Source: Candidatus Synechococcus calcipolaris G9 (lineage in GTDB: Bacteria; Cyanobacteriota; Cyanobacteriia; Thermosynechococcales; Thermosynechococcaceae). From it: a DNA stretch of 64,000 nucleotides. The translations under genes were made by a program, and so were the position numbers. The notes below the pieces were generated by a model, which saw only the letters and a list, made by a program, of their open reading frames with translations, was not told the DNA's origin and made no database searches. The stretch covers positions 1,512,001 through 1,576,000 of the forward strand of contig NZ_JAKKUT010000002.1 of the NCBI RefSeq assembly GCF_029582805.1. Direction: 5' to 3'. Below, piece after piece: positions 53,373-62,744 of this stretch (position 1 is its first letter; each line of letters opens with the position of its first letter).

Positions 53373-53992
53373 AATCCAGGGAGGGTATTCGAGAAACTAT
53401 GTTCGTTAGCACTATCTTCCGCACGATTAAGGGAGTTCAGGATGGGTGGCTCTGGGGGAACGGTGCGCTCTAGCAGGGTTAACCAGAGACGACGATAGCC
53501 TTGACTATTACTGTAAAAAAGCAAGTCAATGAGCAGGTCTAGGGCCAGGGTCGTTAGATCATCAGTGGGTAGGGGGGCCGCATTCATTCGTTCCTGGTAT
53601 AGGGTGGTAAAACGATCTAGGTAGTCCCCCAGTAGAGGATGCTGATGGGGTTGGCGGCCCTGTTCATCCAGGACTTGCCACTGATCAATGGCCTCACGAA
53701 TTAAGGACTGATGATTTTGGGCCAAGCGGGTACAAATTAATGCCAGGGCGCGGGCCTCATCCACATCTAGTTTGCGCCGACCGCCGCGACTGCGCCGCAG
53801 GGGGCTGGACTGACGCAATCGCCATAGGCCCACCCGATCGGAAATGTAGGCCTCAAAGCCCATGGCCTCGGCAGCCCCTAAGATTTCACTGGAACCCACC
53901 GCCGCCAAGGCTTCCAGACTAAGCAAAATGAGATCAATCTGGGCCTTAATTGTATTTAGCGTACCGGGTTCCGAAGGAATCGCAATGGTCAT
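53369..53992 (-). CDS. DUF3038-family protein
   Basis: A 207-residue protein, MTIAIPSEPGTLNTIKAQIDLILLSLEAL by its IDLILLSLEAL core, then VGLWRLRQSSPLRRSRGGRRKLDVDEARALA shown by RRKLDVDEARALA, typical of DUF3038. It overlaps the start of the DUF4335 gene by 4 bp (53369-53372), so they are translationally coupled. The pair is conserved in cyanobacteria; function is unknown. Confidence 0.85.
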   Translation of the reverse strand: MTIAIPSEPGTLNTIKAQIDLILLSLEALAAVGSSEILGAAEAMGFEAYISDRVGLWRLRQSSPLRRSRGGRRKLDVDEARALALICTRLAQNHQSLIREAIDQWQVLDEQGRQPHQHPLLGDYLDRFTTLYQERMNAAPLPTDDLTTLALDLLIDLLFYSNSQGYRRLWLTLLERTVPPEPPILNSLNRAEDSANEHSFSNTLPGL

Positions 53993-54027
53993 GGAATTTT
54001 ATTCGTCAGGGGGCCTCTCGTTCTAGG

Positions 54028-54231
54028 TTAATTCACAGACAGTCCGAGCATGGCTTGGAGCGTAAAGGATACAAAAATTAATATCGCCACCAGGGTACTA
54101 ATCATGGCGATCGCCGTTGCCGGCCGCTTAAACAGCGGAACTAGGGGTTCAACCGCATTCCAGACCACCCCTAAAAGAACGGTAACGAAATACCGTTGAT
54201 AGCGAAGGACATTCTCCCAAAAACCCTGCAT
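54028..54231 (-). CDS. Ycf33/DUF751-type small membrane protein
   Basis: A 67-residue protein with two membrane helices: YFVTVLLGVVWNAVEPLVPL (cut to VTVLLGVVWNAVEPL) and AISTLVAILIFVSFTLQAML (by MISTLVAILIFVSFTL). The family occurs in cyanobacteria and algal plastids; function is unknown. 36 bp ahead of the DUF3038 gene on the same strand, so the three genes may form one transcript. Confidence 0.8.
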   Translation of the reverse strand: MQGFWENVLRYQRYFVTVLLGVVWNAVEPLVPLFKRPATAIAMISTLVAILIFVSFTLQAMLGLSVN

Positions 54232-54402
54232 AAAATCCGTTCTCCCGTTGACAATTCCGCCAGTTTAATCCAATTTGATCCGCTTCGATCCCGTGAAATT
54301 TAGTTTTATGCTGCTTTATGTATGGCAGACAACAACACTTCGTATTCTAAGGGATTACGCTTAGACATAGAGGGTCAAGATTAAGAGTGTAGCCAGGTTT
54401 AT

Positions 54403-55131
54403 ATGTCTACGACTCAGCGAATTACGTCACTAGAACTATTAAAACGCTATGAGCGGGGCGATCGCCAGTTTCGGGGCGTGAATCTAGCGGGGGCCGATCT
54501 GCGGGGAGCTAAATTAGAGGGCATTGATCTCAGTGCCGCTGATCTCACAGGGGCCAATCTCCAGGATGCGGATCTACGGAATGCCAATTTAGAGCAGAGT
54601 ACTCTCACCCGTGCCAATTTAATTAATACCCGTTTGTTGGGGGCCAATCTCAAGCAGGCGGATCTGCGGCAAATTTATCGCCATCACCAACCGGAACCAC
54701 CCCCCCTTCCAAAAACGCCGACTCAAAAACCAATGGCGGTTCAGGCCGCGCCCAATCAACCCCTAGTGCTCACCCTAACCCCTGGGGAACTGTTACGTCG
54801 CTATGGTCTGGGCGATCGCACCTTTGTTGGCTATAACCTGGAAGGGATCAACCTAGAGGCCGCCGAACTCAACCAGATCAACTTTGCCCAAACCAACTTG
54901 ACCGGCGCGAACCTGATGTTTGCCGAACTCCAAGGGGCTAATTTTTCCAAGGCGATCTTGGTCAAGGCAGACCTCTCCATGGCCGAACTGCAAAATGCAA
55001 ATTTTACGGGAGCCGATCTCCGCCAATGTAATCTTTCCGGGGCCGATCGCCGCGATGCCATTTATGATCGGGAAACCAAATTTCCGGCAAATTTCAATCC
55101 TGAAGCCGCAGGCATGAAGCAATTTAAGTAA
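54403..55131 (+). CDS. Pentapeptide-repeat protein
   Basis: A 242-residue protein with two blocks of A(D/N)LxX repeats. Block 1 (about residues 23-88) runs FRGVNLAGADLRGAKLEG and onward; block 2 (about 138-220) runs NLEGINLEAAELNQINF and onward. A Pro/Gln-rich linker separates them. Each block begins with a similar LLxRYxxGDRxFxGxNL start, so the gene looks like an internal duplication. Such proteins form right-handed beta helices; several inhibit gyrase but most cyanobacterial ones have no known role. No signal peptide. Confidence 0.9.
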   Translation: MSTTQRITSLELLKRYERGDRQFRGVNLAGADLRGAKLEGIDLSAADLTGANLQDADLRNANLEQSTLTRANLINTRLLGANLKQADLRQIYRHHQPEPPPLPKTPTQKPMAVQAAPNQPLVLTLTPGELLRRYGLGDRTFVGYNLEGINLEAAELNQINFAQTNLTGANLMFAELQGANFSKAILVKADLSMAELQNANFTGADLRQCNLSGADRRDAIYDRETKFPANFNPEAAGMKQFK

Positions 55132-55467
55132 AACAAAAGGGTACTGCAAAAAACTGGCAACGGCGGTGTGGTGATGAATTATGTTGGAGAACGCTACCAT
55201 GGTTTGGCGTGTGCTATTGCGCCCGTTCCTGCGTGGTCAATGCCCCTTGGCTGCCACTGTCCTAGGTCGCTTGTTTCACCCATTTGCGTAGGGCATCGTC
55301 AAACCCATTTCCTGGGCTGTTTGTCAGTCAGAGTCACTCCATGACCTAAAAATCTGGCTGGGGTCACTCTAAAAATCTCAACCTTCAGCATTAGCAACCT
55401 GGGGACGGTTAAGAAAAGGCCCCAAATCCAGTAAGGTTGATCAAGTAAGTTGCGAAATGAGTCATTA
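55132..55467. other. 336-bp intergenic region between pentapeptide and HpsJ-like genes
   Basis: No gene is supported. Short frames occur on both strands (for example 30 codons from an ATG at 55199), but none has a ribosome site, a known motif or a homologous look. Two similar stretches, GAGTCACTCCATGACC and GGGTCACTCTAAAAAT, recur near 55334 and 55360. No terminator hairpin was found. Confidence 0.4.
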
Positions 55468-56202
55468 ATGACACCGCCTAAAACTCCTCCGGTAAAACGC
55501 CCTACGCCCCTAGCTGCCCAATTCTTGAAATTGGTGGGTGTTATTCTCCTACTCACTTTTTTAGTAGATTGGGCCGCTCTTTTTGTTTCTCCCCAGTTTA
55601 GTAATAGTCAGTGGCAATTAACGGTCGTGAATCAGTTTATCGATCGCGGTGTTACCCCTTTAATTGGTTTTGCCCTCATCTATACGGGCTTTTGGATTCA
55701 ATCCGTCGCCGGATCAGGCCTAAAAAATGATGGTGGTGATGCGGCTTGGAAAGATTGGCGGTTTTGGGTGTTTGTCCTCTCCAGCTTGATGGGCCTACTC
55801 TGTCTCCTGGGCATTCCTTTCTACATCTCAATTACGGGCCAAATTACGGATCAGGCGATCGCCCAGGTGAATCAGGAAGCGGCCCAAGCGGAAATTCGCG
55901 TGGATCAGGAGCAGCAGCAAATTAAAATGCTGGCAAGTACGGGGCAGTTGGAGCAACTCATTGGCAGTGAGCAGCTACCGCCGGAACAACGGGCCATTCT
56001 CCAACAACTGAAGGATGACCCCCAAGCCTTAGACAAGCAGGCGGGTCAAGCTCGGGAACAAATTCGCGATCGCCAGAAAGAAGCGGTAGATCAAGCCCAA
56101 AATGAGGCCCTCACCAATCGTTTACGGTCAGGCCTACGGGCCTTCCTCCTCGCCATTGGATTTATTACCATTGGTTGGAGTGGTCTGAAAGAGCAGCGTT
56201 AG
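55468..56202 (+). CDS. HpsJ-like membrane protein
   Basis: A 244-residue protein using the ATG at 55468 (MTPPKTPPVKRPTPLA); a TTG at 55450 is the first possible start. Helices: one near residues 20-45, a second after GVTPLIGFALIYTGFWI, a third before GIPFYISITGQ, and a C-terminal AFLLAIGFITIGWSGL. A coiled-coil-like stretch rich in Gln/Glu/Arg occupies about residues 130-215. The layout resembles HpsJ, a protein of hormogonium polysaccharide clusters, though no such cluster is here. Its stop overlaps putA by 4 bp. Confidence 0.65.
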   Translation: MTPPKTPPVKRPTPLAAQFLKLVGVILLLTFLVDWAALFVSPQFSNSQWQLTVVNQFIDRGVTPLIGFALIYTGFWIQSVAGSGLKNDGGDAAWKDWRFWVFVLSSLMGLLCLLGIPFYISITGQITDQAIAQVNQEAAQAEIRVDQEQQQIKMLASTGQLEQLIGSEQLPPEQRAILQQLKDDPQALDKQAGQAREQIRDRQKEAVDQAQNEALTNRLRSGLRAFLLAIGFITIGWSGLKEQR

Positions 56203-59174
56203 CTATCCACACCGGCGATCGGGGCAAACCCTTGGCGTTGCACATTTTCCGTAATCACCCGTGGCTCTAGAAACTGCAATAGATAATCACGCCCCCCGGC
56301 TTTTGAGCCAATTCCCGATAGCTTAAAGCCGCCAAAGGCTTGGCGATCCACAATGGCTCCGGTAATTCCCCGATTAATGTATAAATTCCCCACCTCAAAA
56401 CTGGTTTTGGCTAGGTCAATGTGGGAGGGAGTGCGGGAATAGAGTCCACCCGTGAGGGCGTAGTCAGTGCCGTTGGCAATCTCTAGGGCCTGGGCAAAGG
56501 TTTCGGCCCGGATCACGGCTAACACGGGGCCAAAAATCTCTTCCTGGGCGATCGCGGCGGTGGCGGCAACCTCTGTAAAAATAACGGGGCCAATAAAGTA
56601 GCCGGACTCTGGGCCAGGAACCGCTAGGGCTAATTCTGCCTCCTGTTGGCCTTTGGCAATATACTCAAGGATGCGATCGCGGGCGGATTGGCTGACAACC
56701 GGTCCCACGGTGGTACTGGGATGATCGGCGGGGCCAACATTTAAGGATTTGGTGGCTTCAACTAATCGCTCCACAAAGCTTTGATAAATCGGCTCTAGGA
56801 CAATCACCCGGGAGCAGGCGGAGCATTTTTGGCCGCTGTAACCAAAGGCAGATTGCACCACACCGGCAACGGCTTGATCCAGATCGGCACTTTCATCAAT
56901 AATGATCGCGTTTTTTCCCCCCATTTCCGCAATCACCCGTTTCAGGTGTTTTTGGCCCCGCTGGAGGATGGCTGCTTCCGCCACAATTTGACAGCCTACT
57001 TCCTGGGAACCGGTAAAGGCAATGAGGTGGACATCAGGGTGTTTCGTTAGGTAGGGGCCAATCAGGGAGCCGCGTCCGGGCAGGTATTGGAAAACCCCCG
57101 CAGGTATGCCAGCTTCCACCAGAATTTCGGTGAGTTTAGCGGCGATGACGGCGGACGGCTCGGCGGGTTTGAGAATGGCACAGTTCCCCGCCACTAGGGC
57201 AGCCACGGTCATACCCATGGGAATGGCTAGGGGAAAATTCCAGGGAGAAATAATCAGGGCAACACCACGGGGTTGGTAGTGGTAATCATTGGTCTCGCCG
57301 GGAAAATGCCGCCCATAGCCAGGGGCCAATCGCTCCATTTCATCGGCATAGTAGCGACAAAAATCAATGGCTTCCGAGACTTCCCCATCTCCTTCCCGCA
57401 CCACTTTGCCCACTTCTAGGCACATCCAGGCCACCAGTTCATGGCGGCGTTCTTCCAGGAGATCGGCGGCCCGCCGCAGAATCGCGACTCGTTCGCCAAG
57501 GGGAGTCGCCTTCCACCCCGGAAATGCGGCTTTGGCGGCGCGCACGGCATGATCGGCCTGTTCAATGGTGGCCCGACCGACAATACCAATGATTTCACTG
57601 GGGCTAGAGGGATTGAGGGACTGACTTGACTCCAAGGTATTGACCCGATCGCCATTAATCAGGGGTAGATAGGTCTGTCCCAACTCCTGGCGTATCGTGC
57701 TTAGGGCCTGTTGGATAGCCTGGCGGCGATCGCTTCGGGCATAGTCGCTATCAGCGGCATTGAGAAAACTTGAGGTTTTGCCAGCGGTCAGATGCACATC
57801 CGTAGCATTAAAGTCAGGGGTGGCGCGGGGCGGGGCAATTAAACTCTCTTGATCCGTGGCACTTAAGCTCTGGCGCAGGAAGGAACTGTTAGCGGTATTT
57901 TCAAGTAAACGGCGAATCAGGTAGGCCATCCCCGGAATGAGTTCGCCGTAGGGACAGTAGACCCGCACCCGTTGCCCCATCCCCACTAAGGCCTTCGCCA
58001 GTTTGTCTGCCATGCCGTAGAGAACCTGGCATTCCATGGCTTGGGGTGGCACATTTAAGCCTTGGGCAATGGCGATCGCCTTGGCCTGGGAACGGACATT
58101 ATGGCTACCAATGGCAGTGTAGAGAACCTGATGATGGGTGAGTAGGAGTTCTGTGATCCGCTCATAGTTCACATCCGTATCCACCTTGTGGGTATAAACG
58201 GGTTGGGGCCAGTCTTTTTGCACCGCTTTAATGGTTTCCTGATCCCAATAGGCTCCCTTAACGAGACGCAGGGTGACGGGATAGCCCCGCTCCTTCGCCC
58301 AACTGACAAGGCCCTGGGCATCTTGGTAACTGTCCCGCAGGTAGGCCTGGAGCGTCAGACCAATATCGGTGCGATCGCGAAATTCCGGCTCTAACAGTAA
58401 ATCCTTTAATAGGCCGAGGGTGGCATTCTTGTAGGCGTACTGCTCCATATCAAAGTGAACCGCCACCCCTAACTCTGCCGCCCGCCGCAGTAAATTGCGA
58501 ATTTCTTCCCCCACCCGTCGCCGACTGCCCTGGTCATCCAAGGGATCAAACTGGGAATAAAAGGCCGTTAATTTCACCGACACCTGAACCTTAGGTAAAT
58601 CTTGATCCCCAAGCCGATCAACGCCATCAATGGAGGGCCAATTCTGGGCCGCCCCACTCAACTGCACCATTAGCTCCAGGTAGCGATCGCGGTAGGTCTG
58701 GGCTTCCCGCTCGGTGATCACCGCTTCCCCCAAAATATCCATGGTGACGGCCATGCCATTTTTCCGCAGACGCTCAATGGTTTTAATCACCTGGGCATTA
58801 TTTTCTCCCGCAATATATTTGTGGGCTAGGGCCTGAACCGCCGTTGTAAACGTGGTCGCTGCGGCCGTTGCTGGCAGGGAATCGGGTTGGGCAAAGTTGA
58901 GGAGTTTTTTTAAGCCATCCGGCAATTCCACCGATGGATCACTCATGTACTCTTGGAGGTGGCGGGCAATTTCCGGCTTACTGTGGAGGGACGGCAAACA
59001 ATCAATCATCCGAAACAGTTGTACCCGCAGGCCGGGATGTTCCATGGCCCAACCCAGAAGCTTGTCTTCAATACGCATCTGATCCCGCAATTGACTAAAA
59101 ATATTTCGGGATTCTTGGGTAGCAGAGAGGAGTTGGCGGGCGATCGCTGTGGTGGCTGCTTCGTAGGTAGTCAA
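56199..59174 (-). CDS. putA: Bifunctional proline dehydrogenase / glutamate-semialdehyde dehydrogenase
   Basis: A 991-residue two-domain enzyme oxidising proline to glutamate. The FAD-dependent PRODH barrel occupies about residues 130-440, with SVKLTAFYSQFDP, LRLVKGAYWDQE and YCPYGELIPGMAYLIRRLLEN (by GMAYLIRRLLEN). The NAD-dependent aldehyde dehydrogenase occupies about 500-965, with PWNFPLAIP, EMGGKNAIIID and the catalytic Cys in YSGQKCSACSRV. It lacks the N-terminal DNA-binding helix pair of the E. coli protein. Degradation of arginine from cyanophycin can feed proline into it; this link is inference. Confidence 0.95.
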   Translation of the reverse strand: MTTYEAATTAIARQLLSATQESRNIFSQLRDQMRIEDKLLGWAMEHPGLRVQLFRMIDCLPSLHSKPEIARHLQEYMSDPSVELPDGLKKLLNFAQPDSLPATAAATTFTTAVQALAHKYIAGENNAQVIKTIERLRKNGMAVTMDILGEAVITEREAQTYRDRYLELMVQLSGAAQNWPSIDGVDRLGDQDLPKVQVSVKLTAFYSQFDPLDDQGSRRRVGEEIRNLLRRAAELGVAVHFDMEQYAYKNATLGLLKDLLLEPEFRDRTDIGLTLQAYLRDSYQDAQGLVSWAKERGYPVTLRLVKGAYWDQETIKAVQKDWPQPVYTHKVDTDVNYERITELLLTHHQVLYTAIGSHNVRSQAKAIAIAQGLNVPPQAMECQVLYGMADKLAKALVGMGQRVRVYCPYGELIPGMAYLIRRLLENTANSSFLRQSLSATDQESLIAPPRATPDFNATDVHLTAGKTSSFLNAADSDYARSDRRQAIQQALSTIRQELGQTYLPLINGDRVNTLESSQSLNPSSPSEIIGIVGRATIEQADHAVRAAKAAFPGWKATPLGERVAILRRAADLLEERRHELVAWMCLEVGKVVREGDGEVSEAIDFCRYYADEMERLAPGYGRHFPGETNDYHYQPRGVALIISPWNFPLAIPMGMTVAALVAGNCAILKPAEPSAVIAAKLTEILVEAGIPAGVFQYLPGRGSLIGPYLTKHPDVHLIAFTGSQEVGCQIVAEAAILQRGQKHLKRVIAEMGGKNAIIIDESADLDQAVAGVVQSAFGYSGQKCSACSRVIVLEPIYQSFVERLVEATKSLNVGPADHPSTTVGPVVSQSARDRILEYIAKGQQEAELALAVPGPESGYFIGPVIFTEVAATAAIAQEEIFGPVLAVIRAETFAQALEIANGTDYALTGGLYSRTPSHIDLAKTSFEVGNLYINRGITGAIVDRQAFGGFKLSGIGSKAGGRDYLLQFLEPRVITENVQRQGFAPIAGVDS

Positions 59175-59260
59175 AATCTAATAAACCGCTGGGTGGAGTG
59201 CATTCTTATTTTCTCACGACCGTTGATGGAAGTGCTATTCGAGCTAAACTGGCGATCGCC

Positions 59261-59890
59261 CTAACTATGGATGCGGGGCTGGGGATGAAGACTGGCTAAA
59301 ATATCACTTTCGACTTGGGCTAACTGGGTTAATCGCTCCGTGACTTGCACCAGGGGATAGGATTCGGTGGCTAACTGCCAATACACACCGTAGTGTCGGG
59401 CTTCCGAGGCAACAAGACTACCAAAAAAAATCCCTAATTCCGGATCGGGACAGTGGTGGGCCAGGAGATTGAGCCGTTCATGGCTGCGGGCCTCGATCAG
59501 GGCACAAACCAAGAGGGTATCCAGCAGACGTTGGGGTTCTTGACGGGCAATTAAACGGTTTAGGGCTGCGCCGTAGGGCGGGGCCGCTAGGGGCCCTAGG
59601 GGAATTCCCCGTAACTGAAGTTGCTGGTTCACCTGTTCAAAGTGTTGGAGTTCTTCTTGGGCAATGGCCGTTAATTGGCGCACCAACTTTACATTGGACG
59701 GATAGCGAAACATTAGATTCAGCGCAACTCCCGCCGCCTTCCGCTCGCAGTGGGAGTGATCTAACAAAATAATATCCAAATGGGCGAGCGCCTGATCCAG
59801 CCAAGCCCTAGAGGTGGGTTCCCGCAAAAACTTAATCCGAGTAACCGTCAGATCAACCGGTGGATTATTGATGGAACTGCCATTCCCCAT
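59261..59890 (-). CDS. miaE: tRNA-(ms2io6A)-hydroxylase, MiaE
   Basis: A 209-residue ferritin-like diiron enzyme. The metal-binding pattern is in DHSHCERKAAGVALNLM (Glu and His), AQEELQHFEQV, EARSHERLNLLAHH and ASEARHYGVYW. It hydroxylates the isopentenyl group on A37 of certain tRNAs after MiaA and MiaB. No miaA or miaB gene is present here. Complete and normal in length. Same strand as putA, 87 bp away. Confidence 0.9.
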   Translation of the reverse strand: MGNGSSINNPPVDLTVTRIKFLREPTSRAWLDQALAHLDIILLDHSHCERKAAGVALNLMFRYPSNVKLVRQLTAIAQEELQHFEQVNQQLQLRGIPLGPLAAPPYGAALNRLIARQEPQRLLDTLLVCALIEARSHERLNLLAHHCPDPELGIFFGSLVASEARHYGVYWQLATESYPLVQVTERLTQLAQVESDILASLHPQPRIHS

Positions 59891-60019
59891 ACTTAGCTCT
59901 TTTGGGTTACTTTAACGTGAGTTCGGGAGAAGAGAGGGACAGAATAGATCGGCTTAACGTGCTAAATTCTCATCCCTCTGGTTGCCCTATGTTTAGTCTA
60001 GAAGTTGCTTAAACCGAAT

Positions 60020-61162
60020 TCACATTAGACATAGAGATAGCCCGGAAACGGCATCAAAAAGATGGAGGTTGGTACTACTAAAACCCAGACACAGGCGATC
60101 GCCCCGCTGGATGTTCGTACCGGCGGTAGTCACAAGACTCAGCAGCCTATCGGCATCATCCCATAGATGGAACCGCACTAAATTTTCCCGACCTAGGGGT
60201 TCAACTAGGCTCACTTGGGCCTTGATGTAGAGTTCATGGTCAGCCATAGAGTTAGATTTGTTAGATTCTAAGGCTTGGGATTCCAACATCTGATCAGGCG
60301 GGAAGCAAATTTGAAGGTGTTCGGGGCGAATGCCCAAGGTATAGGGGTGATCGGGCTTCAACTTAGATTGATACTGGGGCGGACAGGGCAGGCTTTGATC
60401 CCCACAGCGCAACCGTCCCGCCTCAAGATGGATAGGGAATAGGTTCATAGGGGGATGACCTAAAAAACGAGCCACCATTTGATTGGCTGGTCGCTCATAA
60501 ATCTCTTTGGGTGTGGCAATTTGCTGAATTTGCCCTCCTTCAAGGACGATAATGCGATCGGCTAGGGTCATGGCCTCCACCTGATCATGGGTGACATAGA
60601 GGGTCGTAATCCCCAGTTGTTGATGGAGTTGCTTGAGTTCGGCGCGGGTATCATCCCGGAGTTGGGCATCCAGATTAGAGAGGGGTTCATCCAGGAGAAA
60701 GACCTGGGGATTGCGGGCGATCGCCCGGCCCAGTGCCACCCGCTGTTGCTGTCCTCCCGATAATTGTCGAGGTTTGCGGCCTAGGAGGGAGTCAATTCCC
60801 AACATCTTGGCAACGGTTTGGATCCGCCCTTGGGCAGCGGCCGGATCCATTCCCCGCATTTTTAGGCCAAACCCCAGATTCTCCCGAACCGTCATGTGGG
60901 GATAAAGGGCATAGTTTTGAAACACCATGGCCACATCGCGATCGCGGGCCGGTTGATCATTGACCCGAGTTGAACCAATAAAAATCGACCCCATACTGGG
61001 CTGATCCAATCCGGCAATCAATCGCAAAATCGTCGATTTACCGCAACCAGAGGGGCCCACCAATACCCAAAATTCACCATCGGGTACCTCAAAATTCACC
61101 CGATCAAGGGCCGCAGTTCCTCCAAAGCGACGGCTAACCTGTTCTAAGCAAACCCGAGCCAT
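60020..61162 (-). CDS. ABC transporter ATPase, MalK/UgpC type
   Basis: A 380-residue ATPase. Walker A is VGPSGCGKST, the Q-loop VFQNYALYPHM, the signature LSGGQQQRVALGRA, Walker B FLLDEPLSNLD, the switch His in YVTHDQVEAMTLAD, and a C-terminal TOBE-like regulatory part with LGIRPEHLQI. This type energises uptake of sugars, glycerol-3-phosphate or glucosylglycerol in cyanobacteria. The permease and binding protein genes are not here, so it may serve several importers. It is downstream of the Hlip gene by 3 bp. Confidence 0.88.
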   Translation of the reverse strand: MARVCLEQVSRRFGGTAALDRVNFEVPDGEFWVLVGPSGCGKSTILRLIAGLDQPSMGSIFIGSTRVNDQPARDRDVAMVFQNYALYPHMTVRENLGFGLKMRGMDPAAAQGRIQTVAKMLGIDSLLGRKPRQLSGGQQQRVALGRAIARNPQVFLLDEPLSNLDAQLRDDTRAELKQLHQQLGITTLYVTHDQVEAMTLADRIIVLEGGQIQQIATPKEIYERPANQMVARFLGHPPMNLFPIHLEAGRLRCGDQSLPCPPQYQSKLKPDHPYTLGIRPEHLQICFPPDQMLESQALESNKSNSMADHELYIKAQVSLVEPLGRENLVRFHLWDDADRLLSLVTTAGTNIQRGDRLCLGFSSTNLHLFDAVSGLSLCLM

Positions 61163-61165
61163 GGA

Positions 61166-61330
61166 TTAGCGTAAACCCATCCAGGTAAAAAAATCTTGAC
61201 GGGTAAATAATTCTAGAACGAGCAAGGCGACAAAACCAATCATGGCGAAGCGGCCATTAATGAGTTCGGCATAGCGTGACCAGCCAAAGGAAGGGGTAGG
61301 TTGGGATTCTGGGGCATTCGATTCAGTCAT
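61166..61330 (-). CDS. High-light-inducible protein (Hlip, one-helix)
   Basis: A 54-residue protein from the ATG at 61330 (MTESNAPESQ); a longer frame starts at 61357. The chlorophyll-binding motif is in AELINGRFAMIGFV (ExxNGRxAMxGF), then one membrane helix. These Lhc-like proteins bind chlorophyll and carotenoid and protect photosystems under strong light. It lies 62 bp after sdhB and 3 bp before the ABC ATPase gene on the same strand. Confidence 0.92.
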   Translation of the reverse strand: MTESNAPESQPTPSFGWSRYAELINGRFAMIGFVALLVLELFTRQDFFTWMGLR

Positions 61331-61391
61331 AGGGGAGTTCCAAAAATGAGACGGCAAAGGACGCAGACGACAAGAACAAATGTAATCTAGC

Positions 61392-62402
61392 TTAGGATTT
61401 AACCCTGGAGCCGCCTTTTCTCCAGGATTGCACAGCTTCGATCAATGGGCGGATAACCCCTCGTGCTGGGGAAGGATGAAAGCGAAAGGGGAACTTACCC
61501 CGCCCTAGCATCCGCGCCCCCAAGGGGATGAGACTTCCCAGACCCCGCCAATCGCGAAAACCATTGCCCAAAACCCGCAGGCCAAACTTGCGCTCATCAA
61601 TCCATCCCCCCTCCTTCACCAAGTTAATTAAAACGAGGCGATGGCGCAGGGGACGATCTAGGGCCGAGGCAGCCACGGTATTATCCTCCGTTTTGGTTTC
61701 TAAAATCGCCCCCTTGATTTGACTAATCCGATCCAGGGGAGCCACATCCATGGGACACACTGTATTGCAATTAAAGCAGCGGGTACAGCCCCACACCCCA
61801 GACTGGACGTTATTGTAGGCCTCTAGGCGATCTCCCCTGGCCTGATCTCGACTATCCGCTAGGACACGGTAGGCCTTGGCTAGGGCATGGGGGCCCACAA
61901 AGGCAGGGTTGACTTCCCGGGCATTACAGTCCGAGTAGCAGGCCCCACAGAGGATGCAATTGCCCGCCTGGTTTAATTTTTCGCGATCCCTAGGGGACTG
62001 TAAAAACTCCCCCTCCCCTAGCTGGCGGGCCGGGGCACTCACGTAGGGATCCACAGCCCCTAAATTTTGCCAAAATCCCTGCATATCCACCACTAAATCC
62101 CGAATCACTGGCATATTTCCCATGGGGGCAATGGTAATCGTATCCGGGGCGATCGCCTGGGCTAATTCTTGACGGATGCTATTTTGGCAGGCCAGGGCCG
62201 CCCGACCATTGATCTGCATCGCACAACTGCCACAAATGGTATTTCGACAATTTTTCCGAAATGCCAGGGTTCCATCGTGATACCACTTGATTTGGTTGAG
62301 GGCATCTAAAACCGTCAATCCTGGTTCAATATCCAGAGTATAGGTTTGTTCATGGCTTGGTTGCCGTAAGGTCTGGCGTTTAATCTTAAAAATGACCTGC
62401 AT
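61392..62402 (-). CDS. sdhB: Succinate dehydrogenase/fumarate reductase iron-sulfur subunit
   Basis: A 336-residue protein. An N-terminal 2Fe-2S domain has NCRNTICGSCAMQINGR (Cys ligands) and AALACQ; the C-terminal ferredoxin-type domain has CILCGACYSDCN and CTRCFNCNTVCPMD for the 4Fe-4S and 3Fe-4S centres. It passes electrons from SdhA to quinone in the thylakoid or plasma membrane. About 90 residues longer at its C-terminus than the E. coli protein, as in other cyanobacteria. sdhA is not in the window. Confidence 0.92.
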   Translation of the reverse strand: MQVIFKIKRQTLRQPSHEQTYTLDIEPGLTVLDALNQIKWYHDGTLAFRKNCRNTICGSCAMQINGRAALACQNSIRQELAQAIAPDTITIAPMGNMPVIRDLVVDMQGFWQNLGAVDPYVSAPARQLGEGEFLQSPRDREKLNQAGNCILCGACYSDCNAREVNPAFVGPHALAKAYRVLADSRDQARGDRLEAYNNVQSGVWGCTRCFNCNTVCPMDVAPLDRISQIKGAILETKTEDNTVAASALDRPLRHRLVLINLVKEGGWIDERKFGLRVLGNGFRDWRGLGSLIPLGARMLGRGKFPFRFHPSPARGVIRPLIEAVQSWRKGGSRVKS

Positions 62403-62744
62403 ATAGTTACGGGGAGAAGGAGGACGGTAGGTGGGGCCGAGAATAACGAGATAGAAACTAGCTGAAATTATCTTCTATCCTAGTCCTGATGGGAATTTTA
62501 GGGCAATCTTTTCTCGGCAAAAACCATTAAAACTGTTAAATTAATCACTTCTTTAGGGCTGTATTTCATATTTTTACTTAGAAATGGGTAAAAATCGATT
62601 CCCTCCTGGGACTAATGGAGTTATATTTGAAGAGTAAAGCGTGCCTAAAATCTTAAGGCAGTTGAATGCTTTGGTTTAACAATCCTTGAGTTTGTTTTTC
62701 CTGACATCACCTTTTCAAGCGTTGTCTATTATTCTAAATGGCTT
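62403..62744. other. 342-bp intergenic region between sdhB and cyabrB
   Basis: This region divides divergent genes and should hold both promoters. It is AT-rich, with A/T runs near 62520-62575 and a TATATTTGAAGA stretch near 62621. I see no gene, no clear hairpin terminator and no palindromic operator that I can name. Confidence 0.4.

Noticed and set aside
55299-55556. A minus-strand frame of 85 codons beginning MSRRITPTNFKNW, with a hydrophobic middle
   Set aside because: It overlaps the start of the HpsJ-like gene in antisense, has no ribosome site and no recognised family; kept only as a remote possibility of a decayed gene.
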